Below, piece after piece: positions 23,615 to 34,809 of a stretch of 64,000 bases of DNA; position 1 is the stretch's first letter; each line of letters begins with the position of its first letter. The position numbers and the translations under genes are program-made. Source of the stretch: Mycteria americana (taxonomy: Eukaryota; Chordata; Aves; Ciconiiformes; Ciconiidae). The stretch is taken from the NCBI RefSeq assembly GCF_035582795.1, contig NC_134366.1, positions 92,251,756 to 92,315,755 on the forward strand, given 5' to 3'. The notes below the pieces were generated by a model. That model saw only the letters and a list, made by a program, of their open reading frames with translations. It searched no databases and was not told where the DNA came from.

Positions 23615-26504
23615 GAAACCAAAACCTTTTTCCACCTTCCCACCCATCCTATTTTTTTAAGAATTCCTATCTTCTGTATCTTAAAACAGCATTTATCAAA
23701 CTTTTTAGATATCTGCCTTTTTGTCCCATAAGAGTTTATTTTTCCTTTGCTGCTAGTCACACACACACATGTATCTCCTTGGCAGACCTGAATCACAGTC
23801 CTGATATTTACCAACCGGCCAATGACAAGATCACAAACATCCTCTCATTTGACTGTATCAGAATTAAAAAATGGTAGATGCCAAAAGTAATTTTATTTTG
23901 AAATCCCATCTTCGAGATCTCTTTTCTCAATTATAAGGAATGATCTTGTGTGCACTTTGGAAAATTCCATATAAAGGGTACTGTATCTGTTTTGCATTCT
24001 GAAGGACATTTCCTTAACTTTTTTCATATATGTCCTTTCTGAGAGAAAATTTCCCCACCCATGCTACCACAGTCAGTCTTCTGGGTACAGTCCCACAGTC
24101 CAGTTTTCTCTAGCTAGGCATTACCTTAACCTTCTCCTCACTAGGAGCTTATCAGTTTACTAAACCAAACATTACACCCAACTGTCCTCTCCAGTTTTAA
24201 CTGCCCCCCAATTTTGTGTGTCCCACACTTCTTCCCACTTTGAGAATCCTGATCTGTTGAATACAGTTTTAAAACAAAGCACAGCATCAGACATCAGCTC
24301 TTGATACATCACCCACATAGCCTGCATCTAAAAAGTCAGTTCATAAAGACACAGAAGTCAATGTAATAATCAAATGCATTGAATTACTTTCCTCTCCACA
24401 ATATTTAAGGCATTGTATAGTTTTACCACAATACTAATGTTTTTGCTTAGATGACTCTCCCTACAAATAAAGCCAAAAGACTAATGTACAAGTTTCCTGA
24501 TTCCCAGTGATTTTGATTCTTCCTTGCCAATGACAACTCCCGTATGAGCTTACTTGTTTCCTAAATTCTAAACAATTGCTAGATTCAAAAAGGTTGCTGG
24601 CCTGCTTGGCCTGCTCAGCCTGCTCTCAGGCGGAGTTGACCAAAGAGTGGAGCTAAACCCATAAAGTCATTATTGACTATCACATATATTCAAACAGATA
24701 ATGCTATTACAATAGAGATTACAATAATTAGGTCCAAAATTAGATCCATGAAAATCAATTATTGATCTTCCACATGGCATGATTAAACAGACAAGAACAG
24801 CAACATAGTTTGCTGTTGAACATCTATAAATTGTTTTATAAATATTTTATGAGATTACTGTACAATACAATTTCTGGGCTAAACCCACTTGTTTTAAGTG
24901 GTTTCTTACCTGGCTTTGACCATAGCTGTTGAGCCTGTCAACATACATTTTCTTCTGCAAATTCCTTTGTCTCAGGTCCTAAACAGTTCCATCAGAGATA
25001 TCGTCCTTTCTATTTAAAGCTGATCTGTCTTTATTATCCATCTAATGCCACACCAACAACTCAAAATGTAGCAATTTATATTGTTATACTAGCTCCATTC
25101 TATAAAACCTGGATTCAGAAAAGAACAACACTGCATTTGAGAACGGAACATTTACTACTGTTCTCACACACATTAAGCATACAAAAAGGACTATCTGATG
25201 CAGGGGTATCAGAGCATCTTGATCTGTATTACAGAAAAACTAAACAGAACAATAAGCATGATTCTTCCATACATTACTTCATTGTTGGATTCTACTCTTA
25301 AAGCTTTGAGTTCACAGGCATTAAGAAGAACTGTAACCTAGCAGAGAGGGAAAAAAACCCCAAATATTAACATTTCTGGGTAAGAAGCAGCATCAACCTT
25401 CATATAATTTTATCACTCTTTCGTTACATTTTTTCATCTTGTACCACCTTGTTTTAGCTTACAGGGCCAATGGGTCCCATGAATTCCAGCTGCCCAACAG
25501 ATAAACATTTCAGTGTAACATATGAGCATTTTGAAAAGTCTGAACTGGGAAACTAATTTTGCTTAGCATGCTGTGCTCATTAATGTATTTTTCCTCTAAA
25601 TACACATCTTTGCAGACCCAGTGTTAAAAGCACGAAGTTTTAATTTTGTCCTACCAACTAATATTGTCTACCTCCATCCAGCATAATTATGTTATAGCAT
25701 AACTAAGCAGTCTCATAACCTCAGGCAACTAAGTATTTCATTTTAAGGTCACTTACAAGTTTTTGCAAGCACAGACCTTCCTTAAGATTTGTTTTATACA
25801 TCAACCACAGTTTTGATTTGTAAATAACAAGTTCTTCTTTTTTTCCCAATTATTTATATTGGGAAAGTACCTGGGAATTCTGTTTGAGATTGCACCCTGC
25901 TTAGGCTTGGCACTGCACAAACACATATGAGGTCACCCCCATCTGCAAAGACTTCAATCAAATAGAGAAGACAAAGAGCAGGTCAGGAAGGTACAAGGAG
26001 TATTAAGTGTATCAGGAGGATACAAGCAATCTCCCCCCTCTCACGCAGCAGAACAGTGGGAGCACTGAAGGAGAACGCAGGTCTCTTCACTTGCGGCTAG
26101 TGCTCTGTTTTCTGTATTAGGGTAACTGTAAAAAGCCAGCAGAGGCAGTGCAAGCATTCCAAACAGCATCATCTGGCTGATGACAAGGTGTTAGGGGTTT
26201 TTTTAAATTAAGTTCTCCCATAAATTTTCCTTCCTTTTTAGATAAAGAAAAGGAAAACACAAATTTATGAACACGTGAGAAGTAAAAATAAAGAGACAAT
26301 AAGAAAAAACAACACACAATCGTTATACAGTACCAAACAAGACCTTAGTGACTAAAGTTGTTTTCGTAAAATATAATTTGGGACGAGATGTACTATGCTG
26401 GATTTGACACACAAAATTAAAAAATATGTTCACTTTGCTATCCTATGTTTATTTCAAGAAGGTAAAAAAAAAAAAGCAAGAAGCAAGGCTGATGGCCGAG
26501 AGAA

Positions 26505-26519
26505 ACAGCAGAGGGCAGC
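26505..26519 (+). promoter_or_regulatory. CTCF-like site
   Basis: ACAGCAGAGGGCAGC matches the CTCF core (CCASYAGRKGGCRS) at all but the first position. It lies between the 3' end of MYO10 and the promoter of RETREG1, where an insulator would make sense. No weight-matrix score was computed. Confidence 0.4.
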
Positions 26520-27224
26520 CTCTAAAATGAAGTGTTTCTGGATTGATGTTCCCTCAGACTAACTGGCAATTACGCTTCTGAATTTCCCTGCATTTCCTTT
26601 GACTACAATTAGTTAGTTACTTAGTTGCAACAACCCACATGGCTGTACTGAAGCCCAAAACCTGGAACATTAAACTGAATGCTGTGTTTTTGAAGCATGT
26701 GGCAGGGGACGAGAGTAGAATAGGCCTGTTAGTGCCTGCCATTGTAACTGATACACAAATTTGTCTGTAAAATACCTTAAAAGGTATGTCACAGTCCTAA
26801 TTGCATTTTGCATAACATAGGACAACACTTAACACATTCCTGCTCCATAGTTTAAGATTATGATATATTACAGTTAAATAAAAGAATGAGCAGTTTGGGA
26901 TGTAGTTTCAACAATGCTCCACAATAGAGTAGAGAACTTTTGGGCTAAAGGCTAAGAGGGTGTGCATCAAAGGAGAAAACTGTTTGCCAATTATTAAATG
27001 GAAAGTTATTCTACACTTAAACAGTAACTATTAAAGATATCAGAGTTTGGTTAAGAGACCTGTGAGAAAGTCCACAAAAGCATGCATGAAGCTTCAAGCA
27101 GAAACAGGATTAAAGAAAGGTGCATAGTATCTATGTCACATATGACACCAATCTTTAAAGAGTTTGAGGGATCTAGGCAACTAAAGGCTTTAAATGTTAA
27201 TTAGTAAATATTATAATAAAGAAT

Positions 27225-28230
27225 ACAATTAGTGGACACCTGGAGAAATACGATCTACTGGGGAGAAGCAGCACAGGTTCTATAAAATAAAGCTCTGCCC
27301 TAGAAATTTGCTCAAGTTCTCTGACAGGCTCTATGACCCCTGAATGAGGGCAATTTGGTTTACCTGGATTTCCAAAAGGCTTTTGGGAAAATTCACCACC
27401 TAAGGTTTTTAAGGAAGCTATGTAGCCACATAAGAAGGGAGGCCCTGATGTGGAGAAATAATTGGCTAGAAAATAGGGAACAGACAATAAGAGCAAATGG
27501 TCCATCCTCAACAAAGGAAGGAAACCACCACTGAAGTTCTGCAGGAGCTCTGTGCTCTTCAACTATTCAATAGTGAACTGGAAAAACAATGAACAGCAAA
27601 CTCAAAGTTTAGTGATGACATCAAGTTATTCAGGAAAGTGAGGACAAGGGCAGACTAAAGAACTGCATGACTTTAGGAAACGGAATAGCTGTCCAATAAA
27701 ATGGTAGAATAAATTGCAAGTAGATAAAGCACGGCAGGTGAGGTGGGGGGGGAACTCAATCCTAGATTTAGCTGTACAACAACAAGTGCTGTACATTATC
27801 AGCACTGTACAAGTGCTGATCATTATCACTAAGGGACAAAATCATGAAGTTTTAATAGTTCCAGGAAAATATAAATTCAGTGTTTTTCACCAGTTAGGGG
27901 GGAAAAAAAAAAAGAAAAAAAAAGAAAGCAGACATTAGAAATTATTACAAAAGGCATAAAGCAAACCACAGAGCATTGTTATGAAACTATTTAAATCCAT
28001 GACCTACTCCCACTTCGAACGCAGCGATGATGTGACTAGAACTGCACAAGAAGGTCATCTTAGAACCGGAAAAGGTTCAGGGAAGGGGTACAAGGATGAT
28101 CAAAGTCACAGAACTACCACCATATGAAGAATGACTAAGACGCGACTCTTCAGCCTCAAAGCAGACAATTTGGGAAGTGCCACGGGAATGACTGGATACA
28201 GAGTCAATAATCATGCCCTAACTATGGGTC
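27225..28230 (+). mobile_element. Ancient CR1-type LINE fragment
   Basis: Degraded + strand copy of an old sauropsid CR1 family. Recognisable stretches include the template for a CR1 reverse transcriptase: aagtggacac..ctggggagaagcagcacagg at the left, tacctggatttccaaaaggc (the DFQKAF block), then tcaagttattcagg and caataaaatggtagaataaa, then aaaaggttcagggaag near the right. All frames are broken. An A-rich patch at about 27903-27926 interrupts it. The identification is by memory of related turtle and bird copies. Confidence 0.7.
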
Positions 28231-28815
28231 ATTAGTAGGGCAAGGGAAGTGATTCTTCCCCTCCTACCGTTTGTGAGACCACATATGGAATACTTTGTCC
28301 AGTTTTGGGCAACCTGATACAAGACACACGCTGACATCCCGGAAGGAGTCCAGAGGGCCCCTGGAAGATCAGTGGCATACAGCATGTGACGTAGGAGAGG
28401 CTGAGAGAGCTGGCTTCGCTCACTCTGGAGGACGAAAGCTTAATGGGGATCTACTTGCTAAGTACCTAATGTGTGGTTATAGAGCAGACAGGGCCAGAGT
28501 CCTCCGCAATGAGGTGCAGACCAAACAAATTAGAGGAAATGGGCAAAACTTGCAGAACAACAAATTTTTAATGGATAATAAGAAAATATTCTCCACAATG
28601 AACATGGTCAAATGTTGGAACAGGTTGCCCAGAGCGTGCTGTAGAATCTCCAGTCCTCAGAGATGTTCACAACTAAGCTGGGCAGGACACAGAGCAACCT
28701 GTCATAGCCAACTACCAAGGTGCTTTGAGTGTGTATGTGGGGAGAAAGGTCAGACCAAATGTCTTCCAGACATTCCTTCCAAATTAACTTATTCCATGAT
28801 TCTGTGATTAAATGA
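28231..28815 (+). mobile_element. Second CR1 copy abutting the older one, with 3' tail
   Basis: It restarts in the conserved CR1 C-terminal coding region (gtgagaccacatatggaata, ttttgggcaacctg) although the older copy to the left has already passed this part, so it is a separate insertion. It contains ggaacaggttgcccagag and ends in a CR1-type octamer tail (ttccatgattctgtgatt). The 170-codon frame across it is a relic, interrupted relative to the family. Confidence 0.7.
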
Positions 28816-31560
28816 AGCAAATGGAAAACAAGTTTAAAAAAAAAAAAGAAAAATCATGCCATTTTGAGCTGGAATCCTCAACTGAATTCAACAATGTTAC
28901 TCTATGCTGACATCAGAATTTTCAAACATATTTCAGAAGCATTAGAATGTTTTGATATTTGTAATATCCTTTGATGCAACCATTTAGAAAGCTTTCTCCT
29001 CAGTTTTCATCCATCATTTACATTGTAGTCCCTGACCCCAGAACTGCAGTCCCTAACCTAATTCTGTGCATTACAGCTCACACATGCAACTGTGCACTGG
29101 GTGCCAGTCCTAGCTTTTCCCAGCTCAAATTCACAAACTGCACACAAACCTTTAAACCCTGGCAGGCAAAACATCAAAATACAGAAAGATCAAAGCCAGA
29201 GATCATATTTACTACTATTTTTTTCTGAAAAAGACATCTAAACTGTCAATGGCTGGGAATGCATGATCCACCTCTTCTCTCACACTGATGTCTATACCAG
29301 ACTGCCTTCAGTAAGCTCACTCATATAAACCCAGCCCTGTAACTATCAATAGTGAAAAAGAAGAGCTGGCGTCCATCAATATGTGAAGCATTTTTTCCAT
29401 TAACTAAATTACAAAACCTGTTCTGGAAGAACTTTTCACTAATTTCTATTCATGGTATAGAATAGATGAATACCACGATGAATATAGAATAGAATAGTGG
29501 CAAAGGCCAGTAATCTAGAATGGATGCAAGGTTAGTCAAAATCAGAAAAAGTTCCCACATCTACAGTCTACCCTGCCCACTGAAACCCCACCTCATCCTC
29601 CCCTCCCAGATTCCATCCCCCTTTTCTGAGGGCAGGGAGGATTCTTGAACTCCTGTGCCTGAATGGAGTACAGCATAGAGTATAAGTTGGAGGCGGGGCA
29701 TACAATCATACTCCAATGCTTAAAAAAAAAAGTGGAATATTGGTAAGGGCAGATCACCTAAAACTTGCCATGGTTTTAATCCTTAGGGCCGTAGGATTAT
29801 ATTGCCATTATCCCCATTTCACAAGCTCAGTACAAATCAAGACCTAATATTCGTTAAACCCAAATTTAAACACTTTAACCCCAGTGTGTTTTCTGGGGCT
29901 AACTATCCCATGGTCACTTTAAAAGTGCATAAGGAACACCTGACTTCTTTCCAGGCTTATCTAGTAACTGCTTGGAGTTAGCTAGACTTAGATGCTGGAT
30001 AGGACAGCCCACATTACTGAAATAACTGAATGCTAGCAAGGGAAAGCAGGCTGCCGCTGGCTAAGCTGGTGATGGTTTTGGCAAGTTACGGACAGCGTTC
30101 ACTAGAACAGCAGCTTGGCATAGATAACACAGCACCCTACAATGGCCTGAAAAAAGGGTAAGGACAGGAGAAACTCCCCTATTTGTGCTCCTCTCCCTAC
30201 CTCTTTTTCCTTGTAAGAAAACCCAATTTTACTCCCACAGACTGATAAGATTCCCTCTGCTCCCACTCCCCAAACCAAGGAATCGGCATCTGCAGGCAAC
30301 CACTGCACACACCCGAGAGAGGCATCAGGTGCTCAAGCGACACCAGGAGTGCTCAGTAACTGCAAGCAGCTGCTTGCACACATCTGAGACAGCTGCCGAT
30401 TTTCCAGCATGGGAAGGAAACCCTGTTTTGACCAAGTCTTTTTAGGGCCAAGGTTTATCCATCAGTGTAAAACTGAAGCAAAACAACAAGGTGTTTCTCC
30501 AGCCTTGCTGCAACTGCTTCCCAGAGCCTTTCTTTCCCATCCACGTTTTGGGTTACTTGGGGAGCCTGTCTCTTTCCTTTTGCTGTCTGAGACCCTCATA
30601 GACAACACCTAATCAATCACTTTTTAGCTGGGCTAATTATTCAGGCAGGTCTGCCGGGCCCCAGGTTCTTAGAGGTGCAAGCATAGTAGTATAATAAATT
30701 AACATAAAACTAAAATGTCTTCTAGAAAAATTTTAATTGCTTATGTAGAGTAATGTTCTGTATATTTCCTCTCAGGTACAATTCATATACTACACAGAGT
30801 ATGTGGAATCAGAGAAGTAACATAACTTCTTCCCAAGGTCATCTGGTCAAAATACACAGCAGATTTGCAACCCACAGTTAATGGTGCAACTTAATTAATT
30901 TTGTGATCTTATTTTTGTCGTCTTTTTCCTCAGAGAAAAAAAGGCATGTTGACCTTGAAGTGAGTACGACTCCTGTTCCAGGGGGAGGGTGGGAATTGAG
31001 CTAACAGGTGGTACACAATTAAGCTAGAAACAGATCTTAACTCCCAATCCAAAATTCCTCTTCTATTTTTGTTACTTTGCTCTTGCAATAAAAGTTATTT
31101 CATTTTATGCAGTTTACACTGAGAGATATGTTCTTGGATTCCAATTTTTGGCTGTTCCTGTTCAGCAACAGATGCTCGAGTGACGTTTCTCACCAGGCAC
31201 GCTCTCCAGAGTTCAGCTCCCCAATAATCACATTAGCCATGATGCACATCATCTCCTTAAAGATTGTGTCAAGCTTCCATCTGGAGCCTGAGGCCGGCCA
31301 GATATTTAGTAGTGCAGATGACAGGACAACAGGGTACAGCTTTTCAAGTAAGTTTCTTGGATACTTGAGATGCAGATGGCAGCCACTAAACTCCTGCAGC
31401 CTCCTTCACAGTCTCAGATGAAGTTCCCAGCACTGTGACAACAATTTACTTCCATTTTGGGGGGGATTTTGGAGATCATTGCTTGGCTGTGGGATATACA
31501 GGAGGAGGAGATGAAGAAGGAGTCTCAGTAATAACACCTTCTGGCAGGTTCCATAGAATC
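28816..31560. other. Intergenic upstream of RETREG1; old repeat remnants only
   Basis: No exon recognised. It includes short AATAG-type repetition at about 29457-29505 and MIR-like fragments (one listed separately; a weaker one at about 29803-29850 reads ccattatccccatttcacaa). Confidence 0.5.
30807..30875 (+). mobile_element. MIR-like SINE remnant
   Basis: The stretch aacttcttcccaaggtcatc, followed by an agcagatttgcaaccca segment, matches the conserved core of MIR-type SINEs (acttgcccaaggtcac ... gattcgaaccca). It is short and degraded. Confidence 0.4.
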
Positions 31561-31966
31561 AACCATCACATCATTTCCTGAATCGAGAAGGCAACTGGTT
31601 CTCCAGCTTTCCCCAGCAGGGAACCAAAACCCTCAACATTTGTACCTGGGCACTTCTGCAACCCGGGCAAACACCGGCGAGCCCTCCGCTCACCAGGAGA
31701 CGCGGGCAGCTTGGAGCACCTGCCTCCGGTACAGACGGAACAGCAGCGGGAGACAGTAGCCGCGGAGAGGAGGCGGCAGCAGCCGGAGCGCCCGCTGGGG
31801 ACGCGCGGCCGGGCCCTAACGGCCAGGCCCTAACGGCCGGGCAACGGGCATGCGGCCCAGCACACCGCCCTCCCGCGCGCACACCACCAGCTGTCAACGC
31901 CACCGCCGCTCACCACGCCCCGCCTCTCGCCCCTCCCCCAGGAGGCACCGCCCCCGGCACCTGTCA

Positions 31967-31978
31967 CGCGCACGCGCA
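31967..31978 (+). promoter_or_regulatory. NRF1 consensus site
   Basis: CGCGCACGCGCA fits the NRF1 consensus YGCGCAYGCGCR at every position, about 230 bases before the RETREG1 start codon within the CpG island. Binding is inferred. Confidence 0.5.
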
Positions 31979-32021
31979 ACCCCTCGTGACACCTGCCTGG
32001 AGGGCGGCTCCCCCCCGTTTG

Positions 32022-32035
32022 CGGTGACGTCACCG
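32022..32035. promoter_or_regulatory. Perfect CRE palindrome (CREB/ATF site)
   Basis: CGGTGACGTCACCG is a 14-base perfect palindrome centred on the full cAMP response element TGACGTCA (32025-32032), about 180 bases before the RETREG1 start codon. A full CRE in a CpG island near a start site is the typical functional context for CREB/ATF proteins. Confidence 0.6.
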
Positions 32036-32137
32036 GCGCCGGTGGGTGGGTGGGGCGCGGGGGGTAACGGCTGCGCTCCGGGCCCCGCCCCTGGCGCTGC
32101 CCGGCCGGGGCCGCGCCCCTGCCCCGCCTCCCGCCAG

Positions 32138-32165
32138 CCCGGCCCGGCCCGGCCCGGCCCGGCCC
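32138..32165. repeat. (GGCCC)n short tandem repeat in the RETREG1 5' UTR region
   Basis: About five uninterrupted ggccc units just upstream of the start codon. It could form G-quadruplex or hairpin structures in a leader RNA. Confidence 0.75.
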
Positions 32166-32209
32166 AGCTGCGCCCGCCCGAGCGGCAGCCCGGCGGCCGC
32201 TACCGAGCC

Positions 32210-32484
32210 ATGGCGAGCGCGGCGCCCGCGCAGCCCCGCGGGCCGGAGGCGGGCGGGGAGCGCGGCGGCGGGCGGGAGCGGCCGGAGGCCCTCGAGGAGC
32301 GAGGCGCGGCGGCAGCCGGGGATGCGGAGCCGGCGGAAGCGTCAGGCGGGGCCGGGGCGGCCGCGACGCCGGCGCTGCTGGGGGAGACGGGGCTGGCGGT
32401 GGGCTGCTGCATCGCGGCGGCGCTGAGCTGGGAGCGGCCCCTCCACAGCCTGGGCGGCTTCGTCTGCGCCAACCTGCTCTTCTG
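32210..32484 (+). CDS. RETREG1: RETREG1 (FAM134B) coding exon 1
   Basis: RETREG1 is an ER membrane protein whose reticulon-homology domain bends ER tubules and sheets and whose LIR motif binds LC3/GABARAP for ER-phagy. This exon has 275 bases: 91 codons plus TG of a split Trp. It starts MASAAPAQPRGPEAGGERGG at gccATGG. About 50 residues of low-complexity Ala/Gly/Glu/Arg follow, then the first hydrophobic stretch of the reticulon domain (LAVGCCIAAALSWERPLHSL, then GGFVCANLLF). The remembered human protein has the matching SWKRPLRSLLGFVAANLLFW, and the preceding gene is the expected neighbour. The donor is gtgagc. The frame is open upstream to an ATG at 31850, but the human protein starts at the MAS position, so 32210 is chosen. 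The LIR motif is beyond the window. Confidence 0.93.
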
Positions 32485-33964
32485 GTGAGCGAGCCTGGCC
32501 GGGGTGGGGGCCGGGGCCGGGGCCGCGGTCGGGACCGCCCCCCCCCGGGAGAGGAAAGCCCCTGCCCCGCCCGCCTCCGCGCCCCCGCCCCGCGCTTCCT
32601 TCGTCCCCCGGGAGGAGCGTTTGCCTCGCGCCCCCCTTCCCCGATCCGTCCCCCGGGCGCCCTTTGAGGGGAGCCGACCAAGTCCCCTTCCCCCGTCTTC
32701 CACGGGGAACGCCTTGCTTTCCTCTTCACCTGCGCCATCCGGCAGCCGCCCTGGGGCAGGGTATGGCCCGTACGTTGTCTGCGTCTGCCTCCTGGGGTTC
32801 TTTCACCCCCTGGGTCTGCTTTCTGCCTCCCCTTCCCCCCTATTTCATTCAGTAGCGAGGAGCCTCGGGTCAAAGCTGACCTGAGCGGCTGCGGTACGCC
32901 CCGCTGAGAAGTTGCAGTTCTTGCAGTTGAGATGAGCTATGGGCCTGCGTTTCTGTGCAGAGTTTTGAAACCTCGTGAAATCAGGCCTCGAGCCTGTAGT
33001 TAGCGCTGCCCTGCTGCCATGGCCCATTACTTCGGGGTTCATTTTGGGTGTGCGTGCTTTTCCAAATTGGTGGCCTAGTTAGTGGAGGCTTTGTGGAGTG
33101 GGGACAGTGGGAACGTTACTGCAGTGCACCAGTTCTCTTTTTTGACTAAGCTTTTTCTAGTCAGATACAGTTTAGTTGCATAAACCCCAGAAGTTAACAT
33201 AGGCATGTGTTCATTGTTGTGTTTGTAACAAGTCTTCTGTTTATTTCTGTAGGAAAAACGTGTCTTTCTATGTGAAACATCTTCAGGACTTTCCCCTGAT
33301 CTTAGATTCTGGCCATGCCTACATTTTTCATTTTCTGATCTCCTAAAATGCTGCTGTATGCCTGCTTGCTCGTGTAGAGCAATCTATGTGTTAGGGCTCT
33401 GTCTAATAATACTGTCGAGACTAAGACTGAGTTGTGTTTCCCCTCCTGTGGCTAGAACTGCCTCCTTTCCTGTTAAGCAAATGAGAGGCAAACAGGCCAA
33501 GAGGTGCATTAATTGCAAACTCCCCTTAGTTCTCTGTAACCCTAACAGTATGATGTTTAAACATGAGACCCAAGTCATGGAAAGAGAACTTTCTGAAGCT
33601 TTGTGTTGCACAAGAAAATCTCTCTGTGCAAATATTTTCAAAATTATTTTATCCTCTTTAATCCCAGGAGCAGCGTGTGATGTCTAATTTAGGTTGACTT
33701 TTGTTATCCATCTTGCTGTTAGCTATCCTTGGTAAATCCTTTCATTGAGAAAGTTACATGGTTTTGCTCTCATTTGCTGCATACTTCAGAGATCATCTGT
33801 TCTTTCAGCGATTTGGAAGGGTCATAATGCTTTATGTTTCTTTGCGACATGGCTCTGATAATTTTCAAGGACAGCATGTGACAGAATACATTTCTGTGTC
33901 TCAAGGACTAGTAGCTGCTGGGCAACCTGTTTGCTATTCTTCCGTCCAACTTTGATCATAAGCA
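32485..33964 (+). other. RETREG1: RETREG1 intron 1, first part; no other feature seen
   Basis: The CpG-rich end of the promoter island fades by about 32,700. After that the sequence is ordinary AT-rich intron with short chance frames only. The whole intron 1 runs 32485-49535. Confidence 0.7.
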
Positions 33965-34809
33965 AGGTATATAGTGCATGCATTGAGGGACCTGGACAGG
34001 CTGGATCGATGGGCTGAGGTCAATTGTATGAGGTTTAACAAGGCCAAGTGCAAGGTCCTGCACTTGGGCCACAGCAACCCCATGCAACGCTACAGGCTTG
34101 GGGAAGAGTGGCTGGAAAGCTGCCTGGCAGAGAAGGACCTGGGGGTGTTTGTTGACAGCCGCCTGAATATGAGCCAGCAGTGTGCCCAGGCGGCCAAGAA
34201 AGCCAATGGCATCCTGGCTTGTATCAAAAATAGCATGGCCAGCAGGACTAGGGAAGTGATCGTGCCCCTGTACTCAGCACTGGTGAGGCCGCACCTCGAA
34301 TACTGTGTTCAGTTTTGGGCCCCCCACTACAAGAGGGATATTGAGGTGCTGGAGCGTGTGCAGAGAAGGGCAACGAAGCTGGTGAAGGGTCTGGAGCAGA
34401 AGTCTTATGAGGAGCGGCTGAGGGAGCTGGGACTGTTTAGCCTGGAGAAAAGGAGGCTGAGGGGAGACCTTATCGCTCTCTACAACTACCTGAAAGGAGG
34501 TTGTAGAGAGGTGGGGGTCAGTCTCTTCTCCCAGGTAACAAGTGATAGGACAAGAGGAAATGGCCTCAAGTTGCGCCAGGGGAGGTTTAGACTGGATATT
34601 AGGAAATTTTTCTTCACCGAGAGGGTTTTCAAGCATTGGAACAGGCTGACCAGGGAAGTGGTTGAGTCGCCATCCCTGGAGGTATTTAAAGGACGTTTGG
34701 ATGAGGTGCTTAGGGACATGGTGTAGTGGTGGTTTTGGCAGTGTTAGGTTTATGGTTGGACTCGATGATCTTAAAGGTCTTTTCCAACCTATATGATTCT
34801 GTGATTCTG
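33965..34809 (+). mobile_element. 5'-truncated CR1 LINE, young
   Basis: Well-preserved 3' end of a CR1 retrotransposon on the + strand inside RETREG1 intron 1. It starts inside the reverse-transcriptase reading frame, carries that frame to its natural stop, and ends with the avian CR1 3' UTR (ggactcgatgatcttaaagg, then tcttttccaacc) and octamer repeats (gattctgtgattctgt). Without the 5' part it cannot move. CR1 usually leaves no clear target duplication and I see none. The low damage suggests a fairly recent insertion. Confidence 0.93.
33974..34726 (+). pseudogene. CR1 ORF2 C-terminal fragment, frame intact
   Basis: 250 open codons to a TAG at 34724-34726. Recognisable CR1 blocks are [20 protein letters not shown] then VLHLG (the segment after the catalytic YxDD, which is missing), [40 protein letters not shown], and the C-terminal [20 protein letters not shown]. 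The reverse-transcriptase active site and the endonuclease domain lie in the lost 5' part, so it is a dead fragment without stops or frameshifts. Confidence 0.9.

Larger units (their letters stand above)
21546..27224. other. Intergenic; one possible minus-strand exon, otherwise no gene seen
   Basis: AT-rich sequence with a 13-base G run (22775-22787), a 20-base A run (23595-23614) and a CTCF-like site (26505-26519). A candidate minus-strand exon is listed separately. I recognised no protein-coding exon from a known family. Confidence 0.5.
31640..32690 (+). promoter_or_regulatory. RETREG1: CpG island promoter of RETREG1
   Basis: About 1 kb of very high G+C with dense CpG, in contrast to the AT-rich sequence on both sides, covering the 5' UTR, coding exon 1 and the start of intron 1. 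It has GC boxes (ccccgcccc near 32083), an NRF1 consensus, a perfect CRE and a (GGCCC)n tract at 32138-32165. There is no TATA box. The start site cannot be fixed from sequence; it is likely between the CRE and the start codon. Confidence 0.85.

Noticed and set aside
28295..28807. 170-codon + strand frame
   Set aside because: It lies in a degraded CR1 copy and does not follow the family protein through its length.
31830..32873. 347-codon minus-strand open frame across the RETREG1 promoter, with other long frames nearby
   Set aside because: Pro/Arg/Ala-rich low-complexity translation of CpG-island DNA. It is antisense to a verified exon and has no recognisable domain.
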